Part shown: piece after piece, positions 45,794 to 56,641 of the stretch
How the letters are laid out: each line of letters starts with the position of its first letter
Numbering within the stretch: position 1 is the stretch's first letter
Assembly: GCF_028307215.1 (NCBI RefSeq)
Contig: NZ_JAQMHV010000010.1
Coordinates: forward strand, 45,241 to 109,240
DNA from: Falsirhodobacter sp. 20TX0035
GTDB lineage: Bacteria; Pseudomonadota; Alphaproteobacteria; Rhodobacterales; Rhodobacteraceae
Reading direction: 5' to 3'
Length of the DNA: 64,000 nt
The notes under the pieces: model-generated
Told to the model about the DNA's origin: nothing
The model's input: the letters and a program-made list of their open reading frames with translations, nothing else
The model's database searches: none
Program-made: the position numbers and the translations under genes

Positions 45794-47745
45794 CAGCGCG
45801 ATCCCCCTGTGAAGCTGACCCAGGTGACCAGGGCGGCGATGCCCAGGACCATGGCGAAGGCGTAGTGGAACACGTAGCCGGACTGCATCCGCTGCGCGAG
45901 GCGGGTGATCGCCGGGATGAGGCCGAGCGACACCCCGTTCACCACCCCGTCGATCCCGCGGTCATCGCCGCGCCGCCAGAACCACGACCCCAGACGCTGC
46001 GAGGGGCGCACGAAGATCGCCTCGAACAGTTCGTCGAAGTACCACTTGTTCAGCAGGAAGGCGTGAAGTCCGCGCGCGCTGGTCGCCAGACGTGCCGGCA
46101 TCCCGGGATCGCGCAGATACATCATCCAGGCCAGAACCAGACCCACCAGCATCGCCACGAAGGGCGAGGCCGCGACCCAGGCCGGACCCTCGTGCGCCTC
46201 GTGCAGCACGTGGCCGTTCATGGCCAGGCTTTCGCCGAACCAGGCACGGACGGTCGACTCCTCGCCGAAGAAGACGTTGCGCCAGACCACGCCGGCCAGA
46301 ACCGCCCCGACAGACAGCACCGCCAGCGGGATCAGCATGCTGCGGCCCGCTTCATGGGCATGGGCATGAAGCTCCGGCTTGCGCGGGGTGCCGAAGAAGG
46401 TCAGGAACATCAGCCGCCAGGAATAGAAGGCCGTCATCGCCGCCGCGATCACCAGCATCCAGAAGACGAGGCCGGAATTGACCCATGCCACCTCGATGAT
46501 GGCGTCCTTCGACACGAAGCCCGCAAAGCCGATATAGGTGAAGGGAATGCCCACGCCGGTGATGGCCATGGTGCCGATCATCATCGCCCAGAACGTCGCC
46601 GGCATCTTCTTGCGAAGGCCGCCATAGTTGCGCAGGTCCTGATCGCCGTTCATCCCGTGGATGACCGATCCGGCCGCAAGGAACAGCAGCGCCTTGAAGA
46701 AGGCGTGCGTCAGCAGGTGGAACATGGCCGCCGAATAGACGCCCATCCCCGCCGCCACGAACATGTAGCCCAGCTGAGACGCCGTCGAATAGGCGATCAC
46801 GCGCTTGATGTCGTTCTGCACGAGGCCGACGGTGGCCGCGAAGAAGGCGGTCGCGGCCCCGATGACCACGATCAGCGCCTGCGCGTTCGGCGCGACTTCA
46901 TAAATCGGGGACATGCGGCAGATCAGGAACACCCCTGCGGTGACCATGGTCGCCGCGTGGATCAGGGCGGACACCGGGGTCGGCCCCTCCATCGCGTCGG
47001 GCAGCCAGGTGTGCAGGCCCAGCTGCGCCGATTTGCCGGCCGCGCCGATGAACAGCAGCACGCCCACGATGGTGGCGGCGTTCCATTCGATCGACAGGAA
47101 GGACAGCGTCGTCGCCGCCATGTCCGGCGCCGCGGCGAAGATGTCGTCGAACCGGACCGAGTCCGTCAGGAGGAAGATCGCGCCGATGCCCAGAAGGAAG
47201 CCGAAATCGCCCACGCGGTTCACGACGAAGGCCTTGATGGCCGCGGTGTTCGCGCTCGTCTTGCGATAGTAGAAGCCGACCAGAAGGTAGGAGACGAGAC
47301 CAACGCCCTCCCAGCCGAAGAACAGCTGCACGAGGTTGTCGGCCGTGACCAGCGCCAGCATGGCAAAGGTGAAGAGCGAGAGGTAGGCGAAGAAGCGGGC
47401 CTTGTAGGCCTCCCCCTCGCGGAAATTGTGGTCATGCGCCATGTAGCCGAAGCTGTAGAGGTGCACGAGCGCGGACACCGTGGTGACCACGATCAGCATC
47501 ACCGCCGTCAGACGGTCCAGCCGGATCGACCAGTCGGTGGACAGGCTGCCGCTTTCGACAAAGCGCATCAGGGTGACGTGCAGCGTGCCGCCGTCGAAGC
47601 CGAGGAAGACGATCCAGGACAGCACCGCCGCCAGCGCGACCAGCGCCGTGGCGATGACCTGCCCCGCGAATTCCCCGATCCACCGCCAGGCCAGGCCACA
47701 GATCAGCGCGCCCAGAAGCGGCGCCAGAAGGATGATGGTCGTCAT
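45793..47745 (-). CDS. nuoL: NADH-quinone oxidoreductase subunit L
   Basis: 650 residues, the distal antiporter-like subunit. [19 protein letters not shown] carries the membrane Glu, [20 protein letters not shown] and [19 protein letters not shown] follow. The C-terminal part includes a long loop and the lateral-helix region after about 500. nuoK ends 4 bases upstream and nuoM overlaps by one base. Confidence 0.97.
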   Translation of the reverse strand: MTTIILLAPLLGALICGLAWRWIGEFAGQVIATALVALAAVLSWIVFLGFDGGTLHVTLMRFVESGSLSTDWSIRLDRLTAVMLIVVTTVSALVHLYSFGYMAHDHNFREGEAYKARFFAYLSLFTFAMLALVTADNLVQLFFGWEGVGLVSYLLVGFYYRKTSANTAAIKAFVVNRVGDFGFLLGIGAIFLLTDSVRFDDIFAAAPDMAATTLSFLSIEWNAATIVGVLLFIGAAGKSAQLGLHTWLPDAMEGPTPVSALIHAATMVTAGVFLICRMSPIYEVAPNAQALIVVIGAATAFFAATVGLVQNDIKRVIAYSTASQLGYMFVAAGMGVYSAAMFHLLTHAFFKALLFLAAGSVIHGMNGDQDLRNYGGLRKKMPATFWAMMIGTMAITGVGIPFTYIGFAGFVSKDAIIEVAWVNSGLVFWMLVIAAAMTAFYSWRLMFLTFFGTPRKPELHAHAHEAGRSMLIPLAVLSVGAVLAGVVWRNVFFGEESTVRAWFGESLAMNGHVLHEAHEGPAWVAASPFVAMLVGLVLAWMMYLRDPGMPARLATSARGLHAFLLNKWYFDELFEAIFVRPSQRLGSWFWRRGDDRGIDGVVNGVSLGLIPAITRLAQRMQSGYVFHYAFAMVLGIAALVTWVSFTGGSR

Positions 47746-47749
47746 CGGA

Positions 47750-48055
47750 TCAGCCCTTCATCACGTTGACGTCTTCGACGTCGATCGTGCCCTTGTTGCG
47801 GAAGAAGGTCACGAGGATCGCAAGACCGATCGCCGCCTCGGCCGCGGCCACGGTCAGCACGAACATGGTGAAGATCTGTCCCGTCAGATCGCCCAGATGG
47901 CTGGAAAAGGCGACGAGGTTGATGTTCACCGCCAGCAGCATCAGTTCGATCGACATCAGGATGACGATCACGTTCCTGCGGTTCAGGAAGATGCCGAAAA
48001 TCCCGACGACGAACAGCGCCGCCGCGACCACGAGGTAATGTTCCAGTCCGACCAT
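47750..48055 (-). CDS. nuoK: NADH-quinone oxidoreductase subunit K
   Basis: 101 residues, three membrane helices. The family motif [19 protein letters not shown] carries the essential membrane Glu, and [19 protein letters not shown] the second. The start is one base from the nuoJ stop. Part of the membrane proton channel next to NuoJ and NuoA. Confidence 0.97.
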   Translation of the reverse strand: MVGLEHYLVVAAALFVVGIFGIFLNRRNVIVILMSIELMLLAVNINLVAFSSHLGDLTGQIFTMFVLTVAAAEAAIGLAILVTFFRNKGTIDVEDVNVMKG

Positions 48056-48056
48056 G

Positions 48057-48665
48057 CTACAGCCCCTGCCCCGGTTTCACGTCCTTCAGCTCCATCGCCT
48101 TGGCCGGATCGCGCCACATCTGGTGCAGCACGTTCTGCCGCTTCACGTCCGACCGGTGGCGCAGCGTCAGCACGATGGCGCCCATCATGGCGACCAGCAG
48201 CACCAGTCCTGCCATCTGGAACAGAAGAAGGTAACGGTCGAACAGCACCATGCCGATGGCGCGCGTGTTCTCCACGTCCGTCGGCGTCACGGTCTGGCGC
48301 AGGCCAAGGGCGCCGTCCGCCTGCACCCAGGCGCCCACGCCCAGCACCAGCTGGACCAGCAGGATCAGCCCGATGAAACCGGCGATGGGCACATAGCGCA
48401 GCATCCGGCCCTTCAACTCGCCGAAATCGACGTCCAGCATCATGACGACGAACAGGAACAGCACGGCCACGGCGCCGACATAGACGATGATCATCAGCAT
48501 CGCCACAAACTCGGCCCCCAGCAGGACGAACAGCCCGGCCGAAGACAGGAACGCCGTGATCATCCACAGCACCGCATGCACCGGATTGCGCGAAATGGTC
48601 ACGCAGATCCCGGCCACGACCGTGACGATGGCGAAAGCGTAGAAGGCGAAGATCGCAAAGGTCAT
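48057..48665 (-). CDS. nuoJ: NADH-quinone oxidoreductase subunit J
   Basis: 202 residues with five membrane helices. [20 protein letters not shown] and [20 protein letters not shown] are diagnostic; the latter is the pi-bulge helix region. I chose ATG 48665, with GAGG five bases before it, 7 bases after the nuoI stop. Confidence 0.96.
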   Translation of the reverse strand: MTFAIFAFYAFAIVTVVAGICVTISRNPVHAVLWMITAFLSSAGLFVLLGAEFVAMLMIIVYVGAVAVLFLFVVMMLDVDFGELKGRMLRYVPIAGFIGLILLVQLVLGVGAWVQADGALGLRQTVTPTDVENTRAIGMVLFDRYLLLFQMAGLVLLVAMMGAIVLTLRHRSDVKRQNVLHQMWRDPAKAMELKDVKPGQGL

Positions 48666-48672
48666 GGCATCC

Positions 48673-49170
48673 TCACCGGTACGGGGCGTCAAGCTCGAGG
48701 TTGCGGGCGATCTCCGCCTCCCACCGCGCGCCGTTGTCGAGAAGCTTCTGCTTGTCGTAGAACAGCTCCTCCCGCGTCTCGACCGAAAACTCGAAGTTCG
48801 GGCCTTCCACGATGGCGTCCACCGGGCAGGCTTCTTGGCAGAAGCCGCAATAGATGCACTTCGTCATGTCGATGTCGTAGCGCGTGGTCCGGCGGGATCC
48901 GTCCTCGCGCGGTTCGGCGTCGATCACGATGCATTGCGCAGGGCAGACCGCCTCGCACAGCTTGCAGGCGATGCACCGCTCCTCGCCGTTCGGATACCGG
49001 CGCAGGGCGTGTTCGCCCCGGAAGCGCGGCGACAGCGGGCCCTTTTCATGCGGGTAGTTGATCGTTTCCTTCGGGGCGAAGAAGTACTTGAACCCCAGCC
49101 CGAAGCCCTTGATGAAATCAAACAGCAGCGCGTAACGGGTCGCACGACCCCAGTCGATGGCCTGAGTCAT
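48673..49170 (-). CDS. nuoI: NADH-quinone oxidoreductase subunit I
   Basis: 165 residues. Two [4Fe-4S] ferredoxin motifs, [15 protein letters not shown] and [15 protein letters not shown], bind clusters N6a and N6b that pass electrons toward NuoB. A short amphipathic N-terminus anchors it to the membrane arm. 2 bases after the nuoH stop. Confidence 0.97.
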   Translation of the reverse strand: MTQAIDWGRATRYALLFDFIKGFGLGFKYFFAPKETINYPHEKGPLSPRFRGEHALRRYPNGEERCIACKLCEAVCPAQCIVIDAEPREDGSRRTTRYDIDMTKCIYCGFCQEACPVDAIVEGPNFEFSVETREELFYDKQKLLDNGARWEAEIARNLELDAPYR

Positions 49171-49172
49171 TG

Positions 49173-50210
49173 TCAGCCTCCCATCGCCCAGCGGGCCCAG
49201 AAGCCGCCGAACACTTCGAATTTCGCCAGAAACGCCACCAGAACCACCCAGCCCAGCGACAGCGGAAGGAAGACCTTCCAGCCGATCCGCATCAACTGGT
49301 CATAGCGGTACCGCGGCGTGATCGCCTTCACCATCGCAAACAGGAAGAAGAAGAACGCCATCTTCAGCACCATCCAGAACGCGCCGTCCGGCAGGCCCGG
49401 GATGGGCGACAGCCAACCGCCGAAGAACAGCAGCGACAACAGCGCGCACATCAGGAAGATCGCGATGTATTCCCCTGCCATGAACAGCAGGAACGGGGTG
49501 GAGGAGTATTCCACCTGATAGCCGGCCACCAGTTCGGATTCCGCTTCGGGAAGGTCGAAGGGCGGGCGGTTGGTTTCGGCCAGCGCCGAGATGAAGAACA
49601 GCACCACCATCGGCAGGTGCGGCAGCCAGTACCAGTTCAACAGGCCTAGATCGCCATCCTGCGCGCGCACGATGTTCCCGAAGTTCATCGACCCGGTGGA
49701 GATGATGATCCCGATGATGATCAGGCCCAGCGACACCTCGTACGAGATCATCTGCGCGGCGGAACGCAGCGAGCCGAGGAACGGATACTTGGAGTTCGAC
49801 GCCCAGCCGCCCATGATCACTCCATACACCTCCAACGAGGAGGCGGCGAAGACGAAGAGCACGGCCACGTTGATGTTCGACAGCACCCAGCCGTCGGCGA
49901 ACGGGATCACGGCAAACCCGAACATCGCGAGGATGAAGGACAGAAGCGGCGCGAGGAAGAAGACGAAGCGGTCGGCGCCGGCCGGGACCACGATCTCCTT
50001 CACGATGTATTTCAGCGCGTCGGCGAAGGTCTGCAGCAGGCCCCACGGCCCCACCACGTTCGGCCCCCGGCGCATCTGCACCGCGGCCCAGACCTTGCGG
50101 TCGCCATAGACCATGAAGATCAGCGCGATCATCACGAAGGCGACCACGCCCAGCGACTGCAGCGCCGTCAGCAGCGTGATGCCCAGTCCCGTTTGAAGAA
50201 AATCGGCCAT
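49173..50210 (-). CDS. nuoH: NADH-quinone oxidoreductase subunit H
   Basis: 345 residues, about eight membrane helices. [21 protein letters not shown] and [20 protein letters not shown], with its acidic cluster in a cytoplasmic loop, form part of the quinone site. A lipoprotein-type gene separates it from nuoG, 9 bases upstream. Confidence 0.97.
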   Translation of the reverse strand: MADFLQTGLGITLLTALQSLGVVAFVMIALIFMVYGDRKVWAAVQMRRGPNVVGPWGLLQTFADALKYIVKEIVVPAGADRFVFFLAPLLSFILAMFGFAVIPFADGWVLSNINVAVLFVFAASSLEVYGVIMGGWASNSKYPFLGSLRSAAQMISYEVSLGLIIIGIIISTGSMNFGNIVRAQDGDLGLLNWYWLPHLPMVVLFFISALAETNRPPFDLPEAESELVAGYQVEYSSTPFLLFMAGEYIAIFLMCALLSLLFFGGWLSPIPGLPDGAFWMVLKMAFFFFLFAMVKAITPRYRYDQLMRIGWKVFLPLSLGWVVLVAFLAKFEVFGGFWARWAMGG

Positions 50211-50219
50211 GATGTCCCC

Positions 50220-50630
50220 CTACACCGTCGGAATCGACTGCGCCTTGCAGTCGGCCACGGTCGGCGCCGCCTCGATGATGGCCCCAGTCTGCGGCCGGTC
50301 GGCCGAGATGAGGTAGACCGCGTCGGCCTTCCAGCCGGCCCCGCGGTCGTCGATGTTGGTGCGGATGCGGCGGACATAGCTTTGCCCGCGCACCAGCGCG
50401 TATTGTGCCGCCGCGCAATCGGTATAGGCGTCGATGTCGGCCGCGGCGCGCGGACGTTCGATCGCCACGCGGAAGCCCACCAGATCGTCGGAAATCCGCA
50501 TCGTCTGCACGCCAAGATACCGCGGCGCCGGCAGCGGATCACGCCCTTCCCGCGCCGCAGGAACCTCCTGCGGCAGCGTGGAGGCGCAGGCCGTCAGTCC
50601 CATCACCGTCACGAGCGCCACCTTCCTCAT
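50220..50630 (-). CDS. Small putative lipoprotein between nuoG and nuoH
   Basis: 136 residues. A short signal peptide with lipobox GLTAC places the lipidated Cys near residue 15. The mature part has [21 protein letters not shown] and [21 protein letters not shown], with two further Cys that could pair. I recognise no family. Its ATG overlaps the nuoG stop as ATGA and nuoH begins 9 bases downstream, so it is made together with complex I. A lipoprotein would face the periplasm or outer membrane, not the peripheral arm, so a role in complex assembly is uncertain. Confidence 0.8.
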   Translation of the reverse strand: MRKVALVTVMGLTACASTLPQEVPAAREGRDPLPAPRYLGVQTMRISDDLVGFRVAIERPRAAADIDAYTDCAAAQYALVRGQSYVRRIRTNIDDRGAGWKADAVYLISADRPQTGAIIEAAPTVADCKAQSIPTV

Positions 50631-52636
50631 TCGGCCGCCATCGGCGCCGCGGCCCGCTGCGCGGCCAGCGACGACAGTTCCGCCATCAGGACGGAGGCGC
50701 GGGCGATCGGGTTGGTCAGGTAGAAGTCGCGCACCACCGTGCGGAAATCGGCCTGCGCCGGTTCGCGCCGCTCCAGCGGCTGCCAAGCGTTTTCCGGCAC
50801 CTGGTCGATCCGGCCCAGATGCGGGACGGCCGCCACCATGCGCTGGCGCAGCTGGCCCAGCGTGTCGAAGGGCATCGCCGCCCCCAGTTCCGCTGACAGC
50901 GCGCGCAGGATCGCCCAGTTCTCCTTGGCATCGCCGGGCGGGAAGCCCGCGCGCAGCGCCAGTTGCGGACGGCCCTCGGTGTTCACGAACAGGCCGTTTT
51001 CTTCGGTATAGGCGGCGGCGGGGAGGATGATGTCCGCCCGGTGCGCGCCGCGATCGCCGTGGCTGCCCTGATAGATCACGACCGGGCCCGGCGCGATGTC
51101 GATCTCGTCCGCGCCAAGGTTGTAGACCACGGCCGCCCCGGTCAGGGCAGCGGTCAGCCCCCCTTCGGTCACCGCGCCCACATCCATCGCCCCCACGCGC
51201 GAGGCCGCCGTGTGCAGGACCAGCAGGCCCGCGCCCGTGGCCTTGGCCAAGGCCATGGCCTGGCCCAGAACCGCCGCGCCGTCGGCCTCGGTCAGCGCGC
51301 CCTGCCCGACGATGACGATGCCGCCGGCGTCGGCTTCCGCACCGTTCACCAGACGGGTCAGGCTGTCGCGGCCCGTACCCACATGGTCGTAGTCGTAGGT
51401 CAGGTCCACCGGTGCGCCGATCAGCGACACGGCGGCCCCGTTCAGCCACGCCTTGCGGATGCGGGCGTTCAGCACCGGCGCTTCCAGACGCGGATCGGTG
51501 CCGATCAGCGTGATGCGCTTGGCCGTATCGATATCCTCGATCCGGGCGGTGCCGACATAGGCGGAACGGTTGCCGGCCGGCAGGCGCGCGCCGTCCGTGC
51601 GGCATTCCACGCGCCCGTTCTGGTTCTCCAGCATCATCTTCAGCGCAAAGGCGGCCTCGGTCGGGACCAGATCGCCGATCAGGCCGGTCACCGGCTGGTT
51701 GCGCATCGCATCCGCGGCGGCGCGCAGCGCCTCGGGCCACGTGGCGCGGCGCAGCTTGCCGTTTTCGCGGATATAAGGCGTGTCCAGACGCTGGCGGCGC
51801 AGGCCGTCCCAGATGAACCGGCTCTTGTCGCTGATCCATTCCTCGTTCACGCCGTCATGGTTGCGCGGCAGAATGCGCATGACTTCGCGCCCCTTCGTGT
51901 CCACCCGGATGTTGGACCCAAGGGCGTCCATCACGTCCACGGATTCGGTCTTCGACAGTTCCCACGGGCGCGCCGTGTAGGCATAGGGCTTCGACGTCAG
52001 CGCCCCCACCGGGCACAGGTCGATGATGTTGCCCTGCAGGTTCGAATCCAGCGTCCGGTTCAGGTAGGAGGTGATCTCCGCATCCTCGCCCCGGCCGGTC
52101 TGGCCCATCTGGTCGATACCCGCCACCTCGGTCGTGAAGCGGACGCAGCGCGTGCAGGAGATGCAGCGCGTCATCGCCGTCTTGACCAGCGGGCCGAGGT
52201 TCAGCTCCTCCGACACCCGCTTGGGTTCGCGATAGCGCGAGAAGTCGACGCCGTAGGCCATCGCCTGGTCCTGAAGGTCGCACTCGCCCCCCTGGTCGCA
52301 GATCGGGCAGTCCAGCGGGTGGTTGATCAGGAGAAACTCCATCACCCCCTCCCGCGCCTTCTTCACCATGGGCGAGTTGGTCTTGACGACCGGCGCCTCG
52401 CCGTTCGGACCGGGCCGCAGGTCCTTGATCTGCATCGCGCAGGAGGCCGTCGGCTTCGGCGGGCCGCCCACCACTTCCACAAGGCACATCCGGCAGTTGC
52501 CCGCGATGGACAGCCGTTCGTGATAGCAGAAGCGCGGAACCTCGACGCCCGCGTATTCCGCGGCCTGCAGGATCGTCATGGACCCGTCGACTTCGTATTC
52601 CACGCCGTCGATGCTGATCTTGCGAAGGTTGCTCAT
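50627..52636 (-). CDS. nuoG: NADH-quinone oxidoreductase subunit G
   Basis: 669 residues. The N-terminal ferredoxin domain binds a [2Fe-2S] cluster ([16 protein letters not shown] and the later SCAMQ). [19 protein letters not shown] and [10 protein letters not shown] with DLCPVGAL bind the following [4Fe-4S] clusters. The rest is the inactive molybdopterin-oxidoreductase-like domain. Shorter than E. coli NuoG (about 900), as usual in alphaproteobacteria. Lies between two small lipoprotein genes; overlaps the downstream one by ATGA. Confidence 0.97.
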   Translation of the reverse strand: MSNLRKISIDGVEYEVDGSMTILQAAEYAGVEVPRFCYHERLSIAGNCRMCLVEVVGGPPKPTASCAMQIKDLRPGPNGEAPVVKTNSPMVKKAREGVMEFLLINHPLDCPICDQGGECDLQDQAMAYGVDFSRYREPKRVSEELNLGPLVKTAMTRCISCTRCVRFTTEVAGIDQMGQTGRGEDAEITSYLNRTLDSNLQGNIIDLCPVGALTSKPYAYTARPWELSKTESVDVMDALGSNIRVDTKGREVMRILPRNHDGVNEEWISDKSRFIWDGLRRQRLDTPYIRENGKLRRATWPEALRAAADAMRNQPVTGLIGDLVPTEAAFALKMMLENQNGRVECRTDGARLPAGNRSAYVGTARIEDIDTAKRITLIGTDPRLEAPVLNARIRKAWLNGAAVSLIGAPVDLTYDYDHVGTGRDSLTRLVNGAEADAGGIVIVGQGALTEADGAAVLGQAMALAKATGAGLLVLHTAASRVGAMDVGAVTEGGLTAALTGAAVVYNLGADEIDIAPGPVVIYQGSHGDRGAHRADIILPAAAYTEENGLFVNTEGRPQLALRAGFPPGDAKENWAILRALSAELGAAMPFDTLGQLRQRMVAAVPHLGRIDQVPENAWQPLERREPAQADFRTVVRDFYLTNPIARASVLMAELSSLAAQRAAAPMAAE

Positions 52637-52661
52637 GTCCGGTCCCCCCGGTCAAAACGTG

Positions 52662-52994
52662 TCATCGGCAAGCCCCCTCGAACACCCAGTTCGGGGCCTG
52701 GTATTTCCCGACCACGGTCGGGTCGAAGCGCAGCATCCGGTTCGCACAGGCCCGCGCGGCCACATCCTTGGCCAGCTTTCCGTCATCATAGCCCAGGGGA
52801 TCCACCGTGTTGTAGATGGCCATGGTCATCCCCTGCACGGGCACGACCCCCTTGCGGGTGATGCTGTGTCCGAGGCCGGCCGGCTGAAGGACCGACACGA
52901 AATTGCCGTCCTGAAGGCTGGGCGCGGGCGGCCGCGCCGCCTCGGCCGAGCAGCCCGCCAGCGCCAGCACTGCCATGATGCGGATCGCCTTCAT
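52662..52994 (-). CDS. Small putative lipoprotein between nuoF and nuoG
   Basis: 110 residues. Signal peptide with lipobox LALAGC (Cys15). The mature chain has [21 protein letters not shown] and ends [19 protein letters not shown] with two Cys. No known domain. The ATG overlaps the nuoF stop as ATGA and nuoG starts 25 bp after its stop. Together with the gene at 50220-50630 it is one of two apparently unrelated lipoprotein genes threaded through the peripheral-arm part of the operon. Confidence 0.78.
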   Translation of the reverse strand: MKAIRIMAVLALAGCSAEAARPPAPSLQDGNFVSVLQPAGLGHSITRKGVVPVQGMTMAIYNTVDPLGYDDGKLAKDVAARACANRMLRFDPTVVGKYQAPNWVFEGACR

Positions 52995-54286
52995 TCGGCC
53001 GCCATCGCCCCCATGCGACCGGTGCGCTTGGCCTTGATGCGGTCCTCGATCTCCTCGCGGAAGTGGCGGACGAGGCCCTGGATCGGCCAGGCCGCCGCGT
53101 CGCCCAGGGCGCAGATGGTGTGCCCCTCGATCTGCTTGGTGACGTTGATCAGCATGTCGATCTCCTCGACCTCCGCTTCCCCCCGCACCAGCCGGTCCAT
53201 CACGCGCATCATCCAGCCGGTGCCTTCCCGGCAGGGCGTGCACTGGCCGCAGCTTTCGTGCTTGAAGAACTTCGACAGCCGCCAGATCGCCTTGATGACA
53301 TCCGTGTTCTGATCCATCACGATCATGCAGGCCGTCCCGAACGAGGACTTGTTCTCGCGCATCCAGTCGAAGTCCATCAGCGCGTCCTCGCACAGATGGG
53401 CGGGCAGGATCGGGCAGCTGGCGCCGCCGGGGATCACGGCCTTCAGGTTCTTCCACCCGCCGCGCACACCGCCGCCATAGCGGTCGATCAGCTCGCGCAT
53501 CGGGATGGACATCGCCTCTTCCACCACGCAGGGCGTGTTGACGTGCCCCGTCATCGCGAACAGCTTCACGCCCACGTTGTTCGGCCGCCCGAAGCTGGAA
53601 TACCATTCCGGCCCGCGGCGCAGGATCGTCGGCACGACCGAGATCGATTCGACGTTGTTCACCGTGGTCGGGCAGCCGTACAGGCCCGCGCCCGCCGGGA
53701 ACGGTGGCTTCATGCGGGGCATGCCCTTCTTGCCTTCCAGGCTTTCCAGAAGGGCCGTCTCCTCGCCGCAGATGTAGGCGCCGGCGCCGTGATGCACGAA
53801 GACGTCGAAGTCGTAGCCCGACCCGCAGGCGTTCTTGCCCAGGAAGCCCGCGTCATAGGCCTCGTCGACCGCCGTCTGCAGGCTTTCCTTTTCGCGGATG
53901 TATTCGCCGCGCACATAGATGTAGGCCGCGACCGCGCCCATCGCGAAGCCCGCGATCAGCGCGCCTTCCACCAGATGGTGCGGGTCGTGGCGCAGGATCT
54001 CGCGGTCCTTGCAGGTGCCGGGTTCGGATTCGTCGGCGTTGATGACCAGATAGGACGGACGCCCGTCCGACTTCTTGGGCATGAACGACCACTTAAGGCC
54101 TGTGGCGAAGCCCGCCCCGCCCCGGCCGCGCAGGCCGCTGGCCTTCACCTGGTCGATAATCCAGTCCCGCCCGTTGGCAAGGATGGCCCCCGTGTTGTCC
54201 CAAAGGCCACGCTTCTGCGCGCCCGCAAGCGTGCGTTCGTGCATGCCGTAGATATTCTGGAAGATCCGGTCCTGATCCTTCAACAT
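52991..54286 (-). CDS. nuoF: NADH-quinone oxidoreductase subunit F
   Basis: 431 residues. It binds NADH and FMN and a [4Fe-4S] cluster. [19 protein letters not shown] is the flavin/NADH loop, [19 protein letters not shown] the FMN site, and [15 protein letters not shown] with a later Cys in HTICALGDA the N3 cluster. A DUF5337-like gene ends 4 bases upstream. Electrons enter complex I here. Confidence 0.97.
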   Translation of the reverse strand: MLKDQDRIFQNIYGMHERTLAGAQKRGLWDNTGAILANGRDWIIDQVKASGLRGRGGAGFATGLKWSFMPKKSDGRPSYLVINADESEPGTCKDREILRHDPHHLVEGALIAGFAMGAVAAYIYVRGEYIREKESLQTAVDEAYDAGFLGKNACGSGYDFDVFVHHGAGAYICGEETALLESLEGKKGMPRMKPPFPAGAGLYGCPTTVNNVESISVVPTILRRGPEWYSSFGRPNNVGVKLFAMTGHVNTPCVVEEAMSIPMRELIDRYGGGVRGGWKNLKAVIPGGASCPILPAHLCEDALMDFDWMRENKSSFGTACMIVMDQNTDVIKAIWRLSKFFKHESCGQCTPCREGTGWMMRVMDRLVRGEAEVEEIDMLINVTKQIEGHTICALGDAAAWPIQGLVRHFREEIEDRIKAKRTGRMGAMAAE

Positions 54287-54290
54287 CTTC

Positions 54291-54509
54291 TCACTCCTTC
54301 CGGCGCTTGCGCCAGATGCGGACGGTCAGCACCGCCCCCCAGATGAAACCGGCCAGCGCCAGCAGATCGAACACCAGCATCAGCGGCGGCGACCAGCCGA
54401 GGCCCCGTCCCACCCACTGAATCAAGAGCCAGCCAAGCGCCGTGCCGCCAAAGATCAGCGCCGCACGGCGTGCGGCCAGATCCTCGGACAGGCGTGGGCC
54501 GGTCTCCAT
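54291..54509 (-). CDS. Small membrane protein, DUF5337-like, between nuoE and nuoF
   Basis: 72 residues with two hydrophobic helices (about 17-36 and 42-63) and basic ends (RIWRKRRKE). From memory it resembles the DUF5337 proteins found in nuo operons of Rhodobacteraceae; the name is not verified here. Its ATG shares one base with the nuoE stop (TGATG) and nuoF starts 4 bases after its end, so it is tightly coupled to both. It could be an accessory or assembly protein of complex I. Confidence 0.82.
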   Translation of the reverse strand: METGPRLSEDLAARRAALIFGGTALGWLLIQWVGRGLGWSPPLMLVFDLLALAGFIWGAVLTVRIWRKRRKE

Positions 54510-55420
54510 CAGACGTCATCCTTCTTCGGAGCGTCTTCGTTCACCTGCTGGCCGGGTTCGGCCGTGGCCGTGCCGCCGGGGGCCGTGCCCTTGTCGTCCA
54601 TGCGTGCGGCCGACTTTTCGGACGATTCCTCCAGCGTCAGGCCGGTGTCGTCGATCGGATGCCCGCCGCTCAGCGTCGGTTCGCCCTGCAGCGGGGCCTC
54701 GTCGACCTCCTCCTGCACCTGCCACGGGGTGCGCAGCGGCACCTCGGTGCCGTCGATGCGCTTGATCGTGTCGCCGATCTCCAGCGCGCGCTGGACGGAC
54801 CAGTTGTAGGGGGCGCGATCCTCGATGCCTTCGGCCAGCGCGGTCGGGCCGCCCTTGGCCTCGGCGCCGTAGCGGCCGTTCTGCGGACCGGGCTGCGGAA
54901 CCTCGCCCGCGGCGAAGCGGTCGATCAGGTCGCGCAGCACCTCGGGCGTCAGATCCTCGTAGTTGTCCTTGCCGATCTGGGCCATGGGCGCGTTGGAACA
55001 GGCGCCCAGACACTCCACCTCCTCCCACGAGAAGCGGCCGTCGGCCGACAGCTGGTGGGAATTCGCGGCGATCTTTTCCTTGCAGACGGCGATCAGCTCC
55101 TCGGCCCCGCAAATCATGCAGGTGGTGGTGCCGCAGATCTGGATATGCGCCACCGTGCCGATCGGCGCCAGATGGAACATGAAGTAGAAGGTCGCCACTT
55201 CCAGCGCACGGATGCGCGGCATCTCCAGCATGTCGGCCACGTATTCGATCGCCGGACGGGTCAGCCAGCCTTCCTGTTCCTGCGCGCGGAACAGCAGCGG
55301 GATGATGGCCGAGGCCTGACGCCCTTCGGGGTATTTGGTGATCTGGCCACGGGCCCAGGCCAGGTTCGCCGGGGTGAAGGCGAAGCTGGCGGGCTGTTCA
55401 GTGTGCAGGCGGCGCAGCAT
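54509..55420 (-). CDS. nuoE: NADH-quinone oxidoreductase subunit E with long C-terminal extension
   Basis: 303 residues. The thioredoxin-like core to about residue 175 binds a [2Fe-2S] cluster ([11 protein letters not shown] and [12 protein letters not shown]). It is followed by about 125 residues not found in the 166-residue E. coli protein. These contain a possible folded piece ([19 protein letters not shown]) and an acidic, Gly/Pro-rich tail ending EDAPKKDDV. Start and stop share one base with nuoD and the DUF5337-like gene. The core function is certain; the extension's role is unknown. Confidence 0.96.
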   Translation of the reverse strand: MLRRLHTEQPASFAFTPANLAWARGQITKYPEGRQASAIIPLLFRAQEQEGWLTRPAIEYVADMLEMPRIRALEVATFYFMFHLAPIGTVAHIQICGTTTCMICGAEELIAVCKEKIAANSHQLSADGRFSWEEVECLGACSNAPMAQIGKDNYEDLTPEVLRDLIDRFAAGEVPQPGPQNGRYGAEAKGGPTALAEGIEDRAPYNWSVQRALEIGDTIKRIDGTEVPLRTPWQVQEEVDEAPLQGEPTLSGGHPIDDTGLTLEESSEKSAARMDDKGTAPGGTATAEPGQQVNEDAPKKDDV

Positions 55421-56640
55421 CAGCGGTCGACCTCTCCGAAAACGATGTCCATGGTGGCGATGATGGCCGCGACGTCGGCCAGCTGGTGGCCTTTGGCCAG
55501 CATATCCATCGCCTGAAGATGCGGGAAGCCCGGGGCGCGGATCTTGCAGCGATAGGGTTTGTTCGTACCGTCGGACACCAGATACACGCCGAACTCGCCC
55601 TTGGGCGCCTCCACCGCGCAGTAGATCTCTCCCGCCGGAACGTGGAAGCCTTCGGTGTAGAGCTTGAAGTGGTGGATCAGCGACTCCATCGACCGCTTCA
55701 TGTCGGCCCGCTTCGGCGGGGTGATCTTGCCGCGCGCCAGCACGTCGCCGGGCGTCGCCCGCAGCTTGGTGCAGCACTGCTTCACGATCTTCACCGACTC
55801 CACCATCTCGGCCATGCGGCACAGATAGCGGTCGTAGCAGTCGCCGTTCTTGCCCACGGGGATCTGGAAGTCGAACTCGTCATAGCATTCATACGGCTGC
55901 GAACGACGCAGGTCCCAGGCCAGCCCCGAGCCGCGGGCCATGATGCCCGACATCGACCAGTCCATCACCTGCTGCTGCGACACGACGGCGATGTCCACCG
56001 TCCGCTGCTTGAAGATGCGGTTTTCGGTGATCAGCTCGTGGAAGCGGTCCAGCACGGCGGGGAACGTCTCACACCACGCCTCGATGTCGTCGATCAGCTG
56101 TTCGGGAATGTCCTGATGCACGCCGCCGGGCCGGAAATAGGCCGCGTGCAGGCGCGCGCCGCTGGCGCGTTCATAGAACACCATCAGCTCCTCGCGCGGG
56201 ACGAAGGTCCAGAGGGGGGCGGTCAGCGCGCCCACGTCCATCCCGCCGGTGCCCACGTTCATCAGGTGGTTCAGAAGCCGACCCAGTTCGGCGAACATCA
56301 CCCGCAGCAACGACGCACGCCGCGGCACGACCGTGCCCGTCAGCGCCTCGATCGCAAGGCACCAGGCGTGTTCCTGGTTCAGCGGGGACACGTAGTCCAG
56401 CCGGTCGAAATACGGCAGGTTCTGCAGGTACGTCCGGCTTTCCATCAGCTTCTCGGTGCCGCGATGCAGAAGGCCCACATGGGGGTCGCAACGCTCCACG
56501 ATCTCGCCGTCCAGCTCCAGCACAAGACGCAGCACGCCGTGCGCCGCAGGGTGCTGCGGGCCGAAGTTCAGGTTGAAGTTGCGGATCTTCTGCTCGGCCG
56601 TCTGGCCGCCGCCATGAAGCTCGTTCGCGCCGTCCATCAT
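55420..56640 (-). CDS. nuoD: NADH-quinone oxidoreductase subunit D
   Basis: 406 residues, the 49-kDa subunit lining the quinone pocket. [20 protein letters not shown] near the N-terminus carries the quinone-site His, and [16 protein letters not shown] and [16 protein letters not shown] are conserved. The start at 56640 is one base after the sulfotransferase stop (TGACATG); an adjacent in-frame ATG at 56637 is possible. GGTGGGG in the sulfotransferase end could serve as ribosome site. Confidence 0.97.
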   Translation of the reverse strand: MMDGANELHGGGQTAEQKIRNFNLNFGPQHPAAHGVLRLVLELDGEIVERCDPHVGLLHRGTEKLMESRTYLQNLPYFDRLDYVSPLNQEHAWCLAIEALTGTVVPRRASLLRVMFAELGRLLNHLMNVGTGGMDVGALTAPLWTFVPREELMVFYERASGARLHAAYFRPGGVHQDIPEQLIDDIEAWCETFPAVLDRFHELITENRIFKQRTVDIAVVSQQQVMDWSMSGIMARGSGLAWDLRRSQPYECYDEFDFQIPVGKNGDCYDRYLCRMAEMVESVKIVKQCCTKLRATPGDVLARGKITPPKRADMKRSMESLIHHFKLYTEGFHVPAGEIYCAVEAPKGEFGVYLVSDGTNKPYRCKIRAPGFPHLQAMDMLAKGHQLADVAAIIATMDIVFGEVDR

Positions 56641-56641
56641 G

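Noticed and set aside
42855..47769. Long plus-strand open frames opposite nuoN, nuoM and nuoL
   Set aside because: Membrane-protein genes of high GC leave antisense frames open; these are His/Gln/Arg-rich with no domain.
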